64,000 nt of DNA from Arion vulgaris (Eukaryota > Mollusca > Gastropoda > Stylommatophora > Arionidae). Under the pieces are notes generated by a model. That model did not search any database, was not told where the DNA came from, and saw only the letters and a program-made list of their open reading frames with translations. This document shows positions 25,501-36,095 of this stretch, one piece after another. Position numbers and translations under genes: made by a program. Every line of letters begins with the position of its first letter. Within the stretch, counting starts at the first letter, position 1. Location: the NCBI GenBank assembly GCA_020796225.1, contig CM036756.1, positions 46,851,363 to 46,915,362 of the forward strand. The letters run 5' to 3'.

Positions 25501-28500
25501 ACTTGATCTAATAAAGATGGTGGTGGCAACATGATACTAAAGAAACCTTTGAACTTGATCTAATAAAGATGGTGATGGCAACATGACACTAAAGAAACCT
25601 TTGAACTTGATCTAATAAAGATGATGGTGGCAACATGACACTAAAGAAACCTTTGAACTTGATCTAATAAAGATGGTGGTGGCAACATGACACTAAAGAA
25701 ACCTTTGAACTTGATCTAATAAAGATGATGGTGGCAACATGACACTAAAGAAACCTTTGAACTTGATCTAATAAAGATGATGGTGGCAACATGACACTAA
25801 AGAAACCTTTGAACTTGATCTAATAAAGATGATGGTGGCAACATGACACTAAAAGAAACCTTTGAACTTGATCTAATAAAGATGGTGATGGCAACATGAC
25901 ACTAAAGAAACCTTTGAACTTGATCTAATAAAGATGGTAGTGGCAACATGACACTAAAGAAACCTTTGAACTTGATCTAATAAAGATGATGGTGGCAACA
26001 TGACACTAAAGAAACCTTTGAACTTGATCTAATAAAGATGATGGTGGCAACATGACACTAAAGAAACCTTTGAACTTGATCTAATAAAGATGGTGATGGC
26101 AACATGACACTAAAGAAACCTTTGAACTTGATCTAATAAAGATGGTGGTGGCAACATGACACTAAAGAAACCTTTGATCTTTGAAGAGATGGGAGAACTT
26201 TCTATAGACTGAGAGCTTTTCCAACAAAATGTCATGAGAGTGAAGTTCTGCACAAACAAAATGCTACATGATGATGAGTGTGTACAAGTATGCAGAAATG
26301 TTCCCTGTGCCAGTCTCCCAGCCAATATTTTTCACCCTAAAATGATATTTTTTTCCTGGCTTAACATTACATTTCAACAAAGTAGTTTTTCTTTCAAATC
26401 TCAAAGAGCTGCTTGTCAAAATTTGACAATGCCATGACTTGACCATGAGTCTTCTATTCCTAAGAAGGAACATTGCAGTGACCCTCTTGCAATCTTAAAG
26501 GCATGCTGAAAATGAAAGGATTGGTTCGCTTCCAGCAGACAGGTGTAGGTCTCTAGCAGATCCCCCCTGTCCCGCACCATAAATATAATGATTCTTTCTT
26601 TGTTGACCATAAAACCTGTTACCAGGATGCCCTGTGACAAGGGAAAGCAAGGTCTTGGCCAGTATTTTTCCTAACCTTGACACCTTATGTGAAGTACTAT
26701 GTGTTTCTTTATAATGCATTCAGTGAATGTTTATATTTTTTTCACTTTGCTTACTACAGTTCATTTAAAAGCTATTATTTGAACACTTCACATCTGATTT
26801 TGAAACCAAGTCTTTCAGCTTGTGAAATCTAATATTTGTGTGTGCGTATTAATATTTCAGACACAGCTGAAAATTTATTATGAAATAGTCCAATCTGGCT
26901 GTTTGTCTAAGTTTGTTTTCAGACAGTATACTAACATGCTTCCCATGGGGTTCTTACCAAAAAAAACTCCTTTGTCATTTATATAGTACTAGCTAATTAA
27001 CCCGCTTCGCACGGGTGAAAGTTGTTATTAATCCTTGATGAGGAATTGAGTAAGCCGTTCCAAGAGATGTCATCTAAAAGCATGAATTGTATTTTGGATA
27101 TTTTTTAAGAAGTTGTTTGAATCGACTATGTCATCCATAAATGATTTTAATGGTTCGGATGGTTCTTATAATGCTTCCCGTCTAATCAAAGTAGTGTCCT
27201 CACTTTCTTCAGCTCTGGTAAGTGCCATTCATGATCTTTTAGCTTCACATTGAATCAAATCAACATCTTCCTTGTCTTTAGCTCTTGTGTAGACTTTTCT
27301 TGATTTATCGGCTTCATGTCTGTTGAAGACATCATCTTAGTTTTCTTCAACTCTAGAATTGGCCATTCTCAAACTATTAGCTACGTTTAGATATTCTGAT
27401 ATTTCTACATTTTCTATAGATCTAATACGTGTTGCTCTTCATATAGAGTCCCTTCTAGTCTGATTGAATAGTTCTTTTCTTTGGCCCATTGTATATTTTT
27501 ATAATAAACCGACCTGTGGAATTTTGACAGAACAAAATAATTATGTTTACATTTAACAGAATAATTATTAAAAACCTCTATAGCGTACTTTGAAACAAAA
27601 AGATAAAGTTATAACGACATGAGAATTATACAGCTTTCTCAAATCAACGCAAGCATCATGGCTAACACCTGAATTCACAACAGGTGATCGCAAAGAAGAA
27701 GTAAATGTCTAATATTTGAGGGGACATAATCAATTTGACAGGACAGCTGGTCATTTTAGTGATTATATCTCTTTGACCATTTGGCAAATGTGACCTTTCT
27801 TCAGGTAGAGTACCTGTTATACCGTATTAGACCTCGCAAATTGGATTTTATTTGTTTTTAAAACAAATATTGATCAATTTCGAAACTGTTTCTTTAGTTG
27901 ATCTAAATTTACCCTTGAAAAATATTTGTACCAAGTATGGTGAATTTTGGATATAAATTGAGGCAGTGTATAAGAGGACACACACACACACACACACAAA
28001 TTATCAGAATTATAGATGAGATATGTAAATCTTTCACTATAGACATAAGTCAATGGGAGCATTGGCAAGAACAGCATTTATATTTTGCAGACTGGTCAAG
28101 AAGAGTTTGGAAAACTGACAATACAAAAACGTAGGTCTTTAGGATTTGCATAGTGAGCACACTACTCTATGGGTCTAAATCCTGGACTTTATTCTTGACA
28201 GGAAAGAAAACGTAACGCTTTGTATATGAGACATCTTAGACACATTCTTGGCATATCATGGAATTACCTTGTAACACACAAATAAGTAATCGAGAGAGCA
28301 GACATTTCCACATGTACACTCTCCTCAAGCAGAGACGTCTTTGCTGGCTGAGCCACATCTTGCACATGAAATATGCAAAAATTTCCAAAGATCTCCTTTA
28401 TGCTGAGCTGATCTCTGGAAAGAGACCGACTTGAAGACCACAAATGAGATATAAGAATCTCTGTAAGCAATATTTGACGGCTCTTGATGTAAATTCTTTT

Positions 28501-31125
28501 TTATAAATTAAATATCTCTGATTTCTTTTCTTAAACACAAAGTCAACGTGTCTCAGTCAAAGGATGGTGTTTGCAGCTTCTGTCTTTACAAAGTCTTCAT
28601 GACTGCAAAGTGATTGTGTAGACCATAGATTTCCAAACATTTTCGGCCCACCGCCCACTTTGCACAATATAAACTTTGTAACATCCCCCCACCACATTAT
28701 AACAGTTTGCCAACGCCCCCCTTCCACATATATACATGCTCTATTTTTTCTTTGACATGGAAAATTGATATATATTTCTGTTATACATGGTCAATTTTCA
28801 AATGATTATATTCATGAAATAGAAAATTGATGAAAAATGTATCGTGTAAGACGGGCATAGGGTGAATAAATATGCAGAATTCAAATTTTTAATGATTATT
28901 CAATCTCAAAATCTCGAGAGAAAAAATGCCCCCTAAATGCTTCTGAACCCACCATCGCCCCTAGAAGGCTTAGCGCCACTGGGGCGGTACCCACTTTGGT
29001 AAATGCTGGTGTAGACCAAAGACTTCATTGGACTGGATAATGTAAGTCTGACGCTTCAGTAAAACCTTCACAAGTGAGTGTAGGTGTGACACCAGCTAAA
29101 ACAATGACAGCAGATGGAGAAAGAAGACCTGGATTTCATTAGGAAACATGGAGAAGAGCTGTGAAAATAGAGTTGAAAGATTGTTGTTTGCTATGGGTAA
29201 CAATTGGTAGAAAGGGGTAGAATTGTGGAAGCCTTATGTGTCAAACAGATACGCATAGGATATAGTTGTGTTACATTAAATCTGAACAATACATCTTTTT
29301 TTCAGCACTTGTTCTGGCTGTAGCCATTGCAACTTTGCCTTTGCGACACTTGGTCACCTTCTACATATACCTGGTTTGTGCTGGTCTTATGGCTTGTGCA
29401 GGTGTGGTGTCAAGGGCATATGTCATAGTGGAAAAACTGGAACATGAAGAGTATCTGGAGATTGCAGAAAGGGATAATATCACAATTGAATATGGACCTT
29501 CTATCCTGCTAGAAGATCGCAAACACTTTGAACGTCTTGTGCTGCATGTTTTGGCACAGGTGTTTATCGGTGCTATAGTTGCCTACCTCATGGAGATCAA
29601 GAATGGGGTTAAATTCACTTTGTTAGCATTTGCACTGCCTGTGGTTGCAAGATTGATGGGATTCCCAGTAACAGAACTTCAACTAGTCCACAACTTTGCC
29701 ACAGTCTACACCATCTTGCTAGTTCTTTTTTGTATTTTCAACAACTTAGGAAACATCATTGACATTTGTAAAGAAGGTATCAATGTCACTGTTATGTCAT
29801 TTAGAACTTTTGGAATTATCCCAGTCACATTGACATTCTGGAGAACAATGGCATTACCAGTTCAATTGCTACTGTTTTGGGGCTTGATGTTTTTATCACA
29901 AATTTATGCCTATGTATACACAGAAAATCTTGCAATTTGGCAGGAGGGATGGTTGGTCATCCTGTTGGCCAGTATGGGAGAATGTTGTGCCACACCAGTC
30001 AGTTTACTAGCTTTGTGTGTGACTATCACCTATGCTTCCTGTGCCATTCTCTGCCTGACAAAGCTATACCTTCAGGGATTGGATGCATTTGAGCATGACA
30101 CAATGAGAGGTTGGACAGAAGGATTCACTATGCTTCTTATTGCTGTGCAGACTGACTTGCTGGAGCTCCGACCACTTCAGCGTGCTTTCTTAATGAGCAT
30201 TCTCTTGTTTATTGTTGCTTCTTCTCTTATTCAGTCCATGTATGAGATAACAGATCCAGTTCTGCTGGCACTTAGTGCTTCCCACAATACCAGCATCATC
30301 AAACATGTCAAAGCTGTTGTCCTCTGCACACTTTTATGGATGCTTCCTCTATACATGACATACTTCATCTGTCAGTACTTTGACATGGATTTCTGGCTAA
30401 TGGTCATAGTGTCTAGCTGCCTATTGACTTCTGTTCAAGTTATAGGTTCGCTAGTAGTATACATACTTTTTATGTATGACTTCATGCGTTCCGAACCTTG
30501 GGAAAACTTGGATGATGTCATCTACTTTGCACGAGCTGTGACCAGAGTCATGGAGTTCATTGTTGCAGTGTTTGTTGTCTGTTTTGGCTTGAAAGAATCC
30601 CTCATTGGAGAGTGGAGTTGGATCAACTCTACCATACTGGTCGTTCATTGTTATTTCAATGTCTGGCAGCGTCTGCAAAGTGGATGGCAGAGTTTTCTTT
30701 TGCGCTGGGAAGCTGCCAAAAAAGTGGAATCTCTTCCTTTGGCTTCAGAAGAACAACTTAAAAGGCATGATGACGTTTGTGCTATCTGCTATAGCGAGAT
30801 AAAAACGGCAGTTGTTACACCATGTGAGCACCTTTTCCATGGTGTATGTTTGAGAAAGTGGTTGTATGTAAAAGAGACATGTCCATTGTGTCACAGAGAC
30901 CTAGCAGCCAACACTGAATACCCAGAAAACACTGATAATCCTAACTCCAACAATACAGAAAATGCTGGACTTGTTGTTGAGGGAATTGCCACTGGTCAAG
31001 AGAATGAGTTGAACAAACCTGATTCTTCAGATAATTCTAGTAGCTCTAGTGGTACTACAGAGATTGATATTATGGACATTGATTTAGATTATAATGATGC
31101 TGAATTGGCTGAAGCAGATCAGTGA
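22515..31125 (+). CDS. RNF145: RNF145-like ER membrane RING-H2 E3 ubiquitin ligase, complete
   Basis: Two coding exons, 22515-22683 and 29306-31125, join in phase 1 (ATGG|GTGAGT donor, TTTTTTTCAG|CAC acceptor) to give 662 residues, matching the vertebrate length of about 660. The ATG is chosen because MQPLRLSQESLETVVSVILR aligns with the family N-terminus; TTTGCAG at 22503-22509 may be the acceptor of a 5'UTR exon. The N-terminal 500 residues form a many-pass TRC8/RNF145-type membrane domain. GWTEGFTMLLIAVQTDLLEL and FICQYFDMDFWLMVIVSS are close to vertebrate RNF145. The sterol-sensing YLYF motif of vertebrates is YIYL (residues 76-79). The RING-H2 has C548, C551, C563, H565, H568, C571, C582 and C585, all intact. 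A 76-residue acidic/Ser-rich tail follows. In vertebrates it ubiquitinates ER sterol regulators such as SCAP and HMG-CoA reductase with Insig; that role is by homology. The intron carries a large minisatellite and transposons. Confidence 0.95.
22790..22905 (+). mobile_element. LINE ORF fragment, left flank of minisatellite
   Basis: GAACATTGGCTCATAAACAT, CATAGTTCCTGGAAGATGAG and ACAATAAAGATGGTGGTGGC run straight into the first 52-bp unit. The copy at 1650-1895 shows the same order without expansion. Confidence 0.55.
22898..24165. repeat. 52-bp minisatellite, array 1 (about 24 units)
   Basis: Head-to-tail 52-bp units AATAAAGATGGTGGTGGCAA + CATGACACTAAAGAAACC + TTTGAACTTGATCT. Units differ mainly in the six bases after AAAGATG (GTGGTG, ATGGTG, GTAGTG, GTGATG, GTTGTG) and at CATGGCACT or CATGATACT variants. 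It is in the RNF145 intron. 52 is not a multiple of 3, so it is non-coding. Confidence 0.95.
24150..24720. other. blended segment between arrays (probable assembly artefact)
   Basis: This stretch alternates words from the 52-bp unit (AAGAAACCTTTGAAC-like, TAATAAAGATG) with words, in order, from the unique right flank at 26180-26920: AGACTGAGAGCTTTTC-like, CTCCAGCCAATAT, AACAAAGTAGTTTT, GCTTGTCAAA, ATAATGCATTCA, ACATCTGATT, CAGCTGAAA. It looks like a consensus of two different sequences, not a decayed repeat. Confidence 0.75.
24715..26177. repeat. 52-bp minisatellite, array 2 (about 28 units)
   Basis: Same 52-bp unit as array 1, with additional one-base CTAAAAGAAA length variants. The order of unit variants partly repeats that of array 1: ATGGTG units, the CATGGCACT unit, GTGGTG, GTAGTG, GTGGTG twice, ATGGTG, GTGGTG, GTGATG. 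Confidence 0.95.
26178..26920 (+). mobile_element. LINE ORF fragment and flank, right side of minisatellite
   Basis: Just after the last unit, GAGCTTTTCCAACAAAATGT, ATGAGAGTGAAGTTCTGCAC continue the same LINE (compare GACCAAGAATCTTTCTGGCA...ATGAGAGTGATGTTCTGCAA at 6220-6265). Beyond about 26280 the sequence is unique intron without recognised features. Confidence 0.45.
26985..27990. mobile_element. interspersed element with CCCGCTTCGCACGGG start and (CA)n end
   Basis: Begins near TAGCTAATTAACCCGCTTCG / CACGGGTGAAAG, a short hairpin motif of a kind common at ends of invertebrate repeats. It ends near TTGTACCAAGTATGGTGAAT ... AGAGGACACACACACACA (27925-27997), resembling 3' ends of RTE-like elements. 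The middle is not recognised. A SINE C tail fragment (CACCTGAATTCACAACAGGT) is at 27666. Confidence 0.35.
28040..28505 (+). mobile_element. LINE ORF2 C-terminal fragment
   Basis: Pieces in changing frames: VSTLLYGSKSWTL, then an ITNKVIERADIST-like stretch and RDRLEDHK, fitting the YGSESW ... NxxILERAGL ... GRP order of LINE ORF2. Heavily broken. Confidence 0.45.
28626..29010. mobile_element. hAT-like MITE, copy 1
   Basis: The element starts TAGATTTCCAAACATTTTCG and ends GGTAAATGCTGGT. The end, reversed, reads ACCAGCATTTACCAAAG, an imperfect terminal inverted repeat. GTAGACCA flanks both sides (28618-28625 and 29011-29018), an 8-bp duplication as expected for hAT. A second copy is at 49863-50699. 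No transposase. Confidence 0.62.
29110..29262 (+). mobile_element. LINE C-terminal fragment just upstream of RNF145 exon 2
   Basis: RRPGFH, TWRRAVKIELKDCCLLW and GSLMCQT in two frames match the GKRRPGRPK...ELKE...SLVEALC block seen at 38900-39140. Ends within 50 bases of the exon-2 acceptor. Confidence 0.45.
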
Positions 31126-31280
31126 TGGAGTGACTTTTAACCTTATATAAACCTTATGAGCTCAAGAATGTTAGTACATATTAGCTTTTCTGCCTTACGG
31201 CATGCAGCCTTATTATTTATAAATATCTGCCCTCTGTTGCCATCATGTCCTATCAAAGAATCATCATTCTACAATATATT

Positions 31281-31532
31281 CTTCTTCGAACACTCCATAT
31301 TGACCACTTGTTAACCACTTTTTGTGATTTGTATGTGATCTGAGCTAAAAGCAATTGTATGTTATACCAGTTTTGAGCCTACAAGTAGGCCATTCATCCA
31401 ATTTCTGTGACGTTTTTTTATTTCCTAGTGTGGCTTCCATAGGCCTCTACATCAAATGCTTCTTACAACATGCCTTGTAGGTCGCAGTGCTACTATTCTT
31501 TGCTCCCCTTCAGAGGCCCGACAACACAACAC
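31281..31532 (-). mobile_element. SINE family A
   Basis: The reverse complement matches 54766-55017: core CAAAG-AATAGTAGCACTGCG, GACCTACAAGG, then TGGCCTACTTGTAGGCTCAA and the tail AACAAGTGGTCAATATGGAG, TGTTCGAAGAAGAA. It lies in the RNF145 3' flank and may be part of its 3'UTR. Confidence 0.65.
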
Positions 31533-31534
31533 GG

Positions 31535-32335
31535 GCGAACAATATATTAAAAACAAAGCTTTGCCATATATCTTTGATGAATTGGTTCTGAATCAATTTC
31601 TTGTGTGTCTAATTTGTATACAGTACCACACAATTGAAACTTAGCAGTGAAGGAAATATTGATCTCCACATGAATCATGCATAAAGTACATTAAGTAAAC
31701 TTGTGACATAATCTGAAAGTGACTGTCCAGAAAATGATCTTATATCATTGTGAACTTTGACCACAGTATACTAGACTATGAGAAAATTGAAACTATGTAA
31801 TAATTAACTGATTCGTACCAGGTTTTTTCACCTCTGGACGGAATTATTTTTTTAGCTTTAAAAATATTGCACACATACTTTAGTTAAATTAAAATATTGT
31901 TTCTAAATATGATTTAAAGTTGAACTTATTATATATCAAATTAAAGATAAATGATTGTACTTTCATAAAATATTTATTGTATGCGAAAATATAATGTTGT
32001 GTTGACTGTGCATGACAAATATTAGCATGTAATAAAAAATTAATTGAAATTGTGAGAACAAAATCCAACTTACCAAGGGCCTTGAGGAACAATATGGTGA
32101 ATAAGTCAGTGTAACTGCTCTCTTTATATAAGTAATCCATTTATGAATACACAAAAATTAAGAAAATATTGATGGAATATATGGTTTACTAACTGTTCGC
32201 AAATTAGCAACACGACCATCTTTGAAGAAATTTCCATTAAAAATTGTCAAATTGAAGATTTCACATACTAAACATTCATGTCTCATAATATATAATCACA
32301 TACAGTGGAAATTATAGCAATATTTACAGGAATAA
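31535..32335. other. AT-rich RNF145 downstream flank
   Basis: No gene. Candidate poly(A) signals are AATAAA at 32029 and 32332; neither can be tied to RNF145 from sequence alone. Confidence 0.3.
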
Positions 32336-32339
32336 AGAA

Positions 32340-32695
32340 CTAAAGTATATGAATAATAGTCCTAACATAGCAACTATATAACTTCTCTCCAAGTAGACTG
32401 TGTAGGTTCTGTCTGAATCCTTCTTTTTGTTGCAATCCTACTGGAACCTGACTGGGGCAACGCCCTCTCGCAGCTGGTTGGGAAACACTACTAGTATTAT
32501 TTAAATTATTAATAATCGACGTATTTAAATCACAAACTTCTGTGTCATCAGAAGCTTCACTATCTTCACTATCAGTATCTACATCTTCATGCAACCAATC
32601 TCGCGCTTCTGCAGCTGTAAACGTGCAGAACGAGCTGATAACAAACCATTTCTAGACTCTGAATTGTTAGACATTATTTTTAATCACAGGGTAAC
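32340..32695 (-). pseudogene. possible transposase/unknown ORF N-terminal fragment
   Basis: Minus strand: an ATG at 32672-32674 starts MSNNSESRNGLLSARSARLQ, which stops early. A second frame picks up AEARDWLHEDVDTDSEDSEA and runs 84 codons with an Asp/Ser/Glu-rich start. A one-base shift would fuse them. Acidic N-termini like this occur in DDE transposases, for instance piggyBac-derived ones, but no catalytic core follows. Function unknown. Confidence 0.25.
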
Positions 32696-33164
32696 TTGAA
32701 AACGAAAATTAAACTTGGTTTCACTTCTGATTCTAGTCAAAACCACGATGTTGTGATTTGGTTATCGTTAGTACTTCCTTTCTACTTAGTTCCGGTTGAT
32801 ATAAAACTACAATCTGAGTGAAAATTAATAAAAACTCAACGCAATAGTAGCCGTCTTTTAAAAGACGCTGGGCCACTGAGATAAGAAATATGTGCACTAC
32901 AGTGTTCCACGGGACTGAATCAGTTAATATCCCTACATGAAGTAGCTGAGTCTGGCAACCATATGTTGCAGATTTAGACTGGTCTCTATTCTGGGAATTG
33001 TAGGTTGATTACATGTCCTTGATGAAACGTGTAGGGTGTGATATATAGAAATATATAGCGTGATATATAGTGCATAGAGTGTGATATATCAGAAATATAG
33101 AGAATGGCAGTAAAGAGGATTTTTATTCAAACCAATCCACGTCACTTGTTAGATTGAACTTGGA

Positions 33165-33325
33165 TTGAAGTTTTGAGTGACCAAAAAAGAACAGCACAGC
33201 AGATATTTGAGTAGACTCATCAATCAACAAAAACGACGTTTAGTCGCAGGGGACGCTGTTGGAGATATTGTGAAGGCGATCAGAGCAGCTATGAATACGT
33301 CCAGAGTGCAATGAAGATATTTGAA
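33165..33325 (+). repeat. unidentified interspersed repeat (R-x), copy 1
   Basis: GACCAAAAAAGAACAGCACA, GTAGACTCATCAATCAACA, CGCTGTTGGAGATATTGTGA and GAGTGCAATGAAGATAT match the reverse complement of 41630-41770 and, less well, 38200-38360. One shared reading is RCWRYCEGDQSSYEYVQSAM-K. Confidence 0.55.
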
Positions 33326-33329
33326 ACAG

Positions 33330-33890
33330 ATAAAGGTACCGTGACAACAGTTTTTGTTGGGACTTTAGTCTTTAGAATGTTAGGATGTATCAGATTTGTT
33401 GTTGAGATATTATGTAGTATCTTCACTGTCCTAATTTTCAAGGTTCACACAACCTGATGATATTTGAATGCTTTTTTGTTGTGTAATTTATCAATGCTTG
33501 ATCAAAAGTCAATTTTTAACTCAATATATTAAAGCCACTGGATATGACAGTTCACCTTCCTTGACAAACATTTCATAACAGTGTTCACTTTAAGTCTGGA
33601 CAACAAGGAATTAAAATCAGTTTGTAAACTAAGGAAAACATGTTTGAATGCTTGTTTGTTGCATTTAAATTATTTGTTAAAATATGTTCAATATTGAATA
33701 ATTAATAAGTGGAGTAAATCTCGATACAACTTTACAATACTTATAACAATAATGTTATTCTCCGGTGTTATACTGTGTTCGTTAGTTGTTATATTTTTTA
33801 TATCTATTGGTTAATAAAACTGGACTCACAGCACATTGGGTCTAGTGAGTCGTCCATGAATATATTAGGACTTTAGTCATCTCTAGTAGA
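33330..33890. other. intergenic sequence, nothing recognised
   Basis: AT-rich, short chance frames only. Confidence 0.3.
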
Positions 33891-33914
33891 GGTCAAAGAG
33901 TATGACTGTATTAT

Positions 33915-34445
33915 ACTGTGACCCTGCTTCAGAAGGCCCAAGTGAGATGGACAGATCATGTTGCTCAGATACCTGATAAACCATCCCAAAAGTTAATGTA
34001 TGGCGAGTTTGAATGGGGCAGACGATAAGTTGGTGAACAGAAAAACGCATTACATACACTTTTAAAATGCCCTTAAAATGCTTGGATATAGTCACCACAT
34101 GCTGGGAATCCCTTGTGCAAGATCAACAAATGTGGTGCTGTAAAAACATAAGATTAACTCGCATAGTTGAGAATTGTCATGCCGTTGAGGCGCAGAGAAA
34201 GTGAGCTATGTGTAGAAACATAAGAGTCACATGGCTGAGAATTGTCATGCCGTTGAGGCGCAGAGAAAGTGAGCTATGCGAAAAGACAGAACACCCACAT
34301 GTGTAACCTCGATTATGTATGCCCCACTTGTGGTAGGGTATTGTGTTCAAGGATAGGACTCTTCAGTCACCTCTACACACAACAGATAGGTACAGCAGCA
34401 CATGTCTGAGTCTGTTGTCATCTCTAGCGATGGACGGCCATATAT
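33915..34445 (+). mobile_element. LINE ORF2 C-terminus with Cys2-His tail
   Basis: LLQKAQVRWTDHVAQIPDKP, KLMYGEFEWGRR, LHTLLKC and later NLDYVCPTCGRVLCSRIGLF-SHL, the C2H2-like ending of many RTE-like LINEs. A roughly 64-bp internal segment (GAGAATTGTCATGCCGTTGA ... GTGAGCTATG) is tandemly duplicated at 34168-34276. Confidence 0.55.
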
Positions 34446-34699
34446 ATATATATAAAACTGTACTTTAGTTGTTATATTATTCATATTTATTGCTTAATAA
34501 AACTAGACTCACATCACTCTGGACATAGTGAGTCCAGGTACCAGATGAGCCCATAAATATTAAGTGTTTTTTTCTCCTCTAGTAGAAGAGAATGCATGCT
34601 GATGGTTTCTGTGTCACACTTGTTACACACATAGTTCGTAATCACTTGTTAGTTGAGTTGTGAAAAGCATTTTTAAGTGATTTTTCTCATGAAAGCTTT

Positions 34700-34990
34700 T
34701 ACAGCTGGACATTTTTAGTACCCTTTTGTATGTATTATATATTTCCTATATGGGTCTATAAAAAAAAGACGAAGAATTGACTTCATTGCACCAGGTTTCC
34801 CCATATTGTTCTGTCCCTGTATGCAGAAATGCCGAAAGTGTTGCACAAACCACAAACTCTGTAGCTCCAGCAACAATCCTAGGGATCTCATGAAAAATTG
34901 CACATGTGACTAAGTCTGGATTCAAACCACCCAACCGTTTCAATTACAGGCAAACGTCTTAACACTTCATCATAGATACCCACTGTATGG
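34700..34990 (-). mobile_element. tRNA-like SINE (family of 17057-17405)
   Basis: Minus strand: GAAGTGTTAAGACGTTTGCC (A-box-like), GGTTGGGTGGTTTGAATCCA (B-box-like), then CATGAGATCCCTAGGATTGT-TGCTGG and CAATGAAGTCAATTCTTCG. Same block order as 17057-17405. Confidence 0.58.
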
Positions 34991-35334
34991 GTCTAGAGTC
35001 GTTAATTTGATAGAGCAGAATTAAATCTCTGTACTCAAAACATATCATGGAAGGCAGCAAATAAGCATTTTCCTTGATGATCGAATCCTTGTTATGTCAA
35101 ATAGGTGGCTAGAGATACCAGAACATAAGCACATAAATGCGCTTACCCAGCCTTTCTGTAAGAAGTTTCAACTGCAGTTGTTACTTATACTCTTATTTGA
35201 ATTTGAAGGAAAGATAAACTGTCGTTACTGCCTTATAGTACAGCTTTTTAGGGCAGTGTGGGATGAGAGCCTGAGGAATTTAATGGCTGCATGGCTAGTG
35301 CAGTCACCACGAAGCTGTTCAGGTTAGGATTTTT

Positions 35335-35440
35335 CATTTATGCCGACAACAAAAAATCCTTGGCCTTACCATGAATTGAACACAGGTCTCCTGCATTGAA
35401 GCCGTGCTCTAATCCATTCGGTCAGACGATCAAGATAATG
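35335..35440 (-). mobile_element. tRNA-like SINE head
   Basis: Minus strand GACCGAATGGATTAGAGCAC then GAGACCTGTGTTCAATTCAT gives A- and B-box-like motifs about 40 bases apart. The body is short (TTGGCC, TTGTTGTCGGC). Confidence 0.42.
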
Positions 35441-35467
35441 ATGTGTATATTGCAATCAAGAACATCT

Positions 35468-35621
35468 AATTACCTCTGAAGTTGGAGTACGGCTTGCCAG
35501 AATGACAAAGAACACTGGTGATAAGGAAAGCAAGCCTTCATGTAAAAGTCACTCAATAGTGCCATATTAGGCACCATGACTATGCCTGAATTCATAGCAG
35601 GCAAACAAACACTTTAAAATA
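35468..35621 (+). mobile_element. SINE family C, with target-site duplication
   Basis: Begins AATTACCTCTGAAGTTGGAG and includes AAGGAAAGCAAGCCTTCATG, CCTGAATTCATAGCAGGCAA. It is bounded by the exact 10-bp AAGAACATCT (35458-35467 and 35622-35631). The tail lacks GAAGAAG and has decayed to AAACACTTTAAAATA. Confidence 0.72.
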
Positions 35622-35924
35622 AAGAACATCTTGTTATGTAACATCCATCAATGAACTTGTGATATATTTGTGTGAAATGTTTAGTGTTGAATGTTAGAAG
35701 TATTTCATTATGTCATATTTGTGCAATATATTTATTTCACTGCAACGTGTCTTGAAATATGTTGCCATGGAGATTCATGTTGGTAAACAGTATTAAACAT
35801 GGTATTAAGCCAGGGGTGCATAAATACGATTGCTATTCCAAAATCAACCTCCAATTCACAGAAAACAACAAAGAAAAATGGATAACAAATTTTTATCACA
35901 TAAAACTGTTACATACAGAACTGC

Positions 35925-36095
35925 ATTACTTTTCCTAATAGTTGCCATCCAAATGTATTATTTTTCTAATAGTTGCCATTAAAATGCATCATTTTTCTAA
36001 TAGTTGTCATCCAAATGCATCATTATCCTATTAGGTGCCATCCAAATGCATCATTTTCCTAATAGTTGTCATCTAATTGCATTACTTGTCATACC
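35925..36095. repeat. about 33-bp minisatellite, five units
   Basis: Five imperfect units of TTTTTCTAATAGTTGCCATC + CAAATGCATCA. Not coding. Confidence 0.82.

Noticed and set aside
22898..26177. CRISPR-like array
   Set aside because: Units are contiguous 52-mers without unique spacers, in an intron of an animal gene; it is a minisatellite.
29266..29305. TTG-initiated extension of the RNF145 exon-2 frame
   Set aside because: The frame upstream of 29306 is intron: a polypyrimidine-CAG acceptor ends at 29305, and the true N-terminus is the exon at 22515-22683, which joins in phase and aligns with the family.
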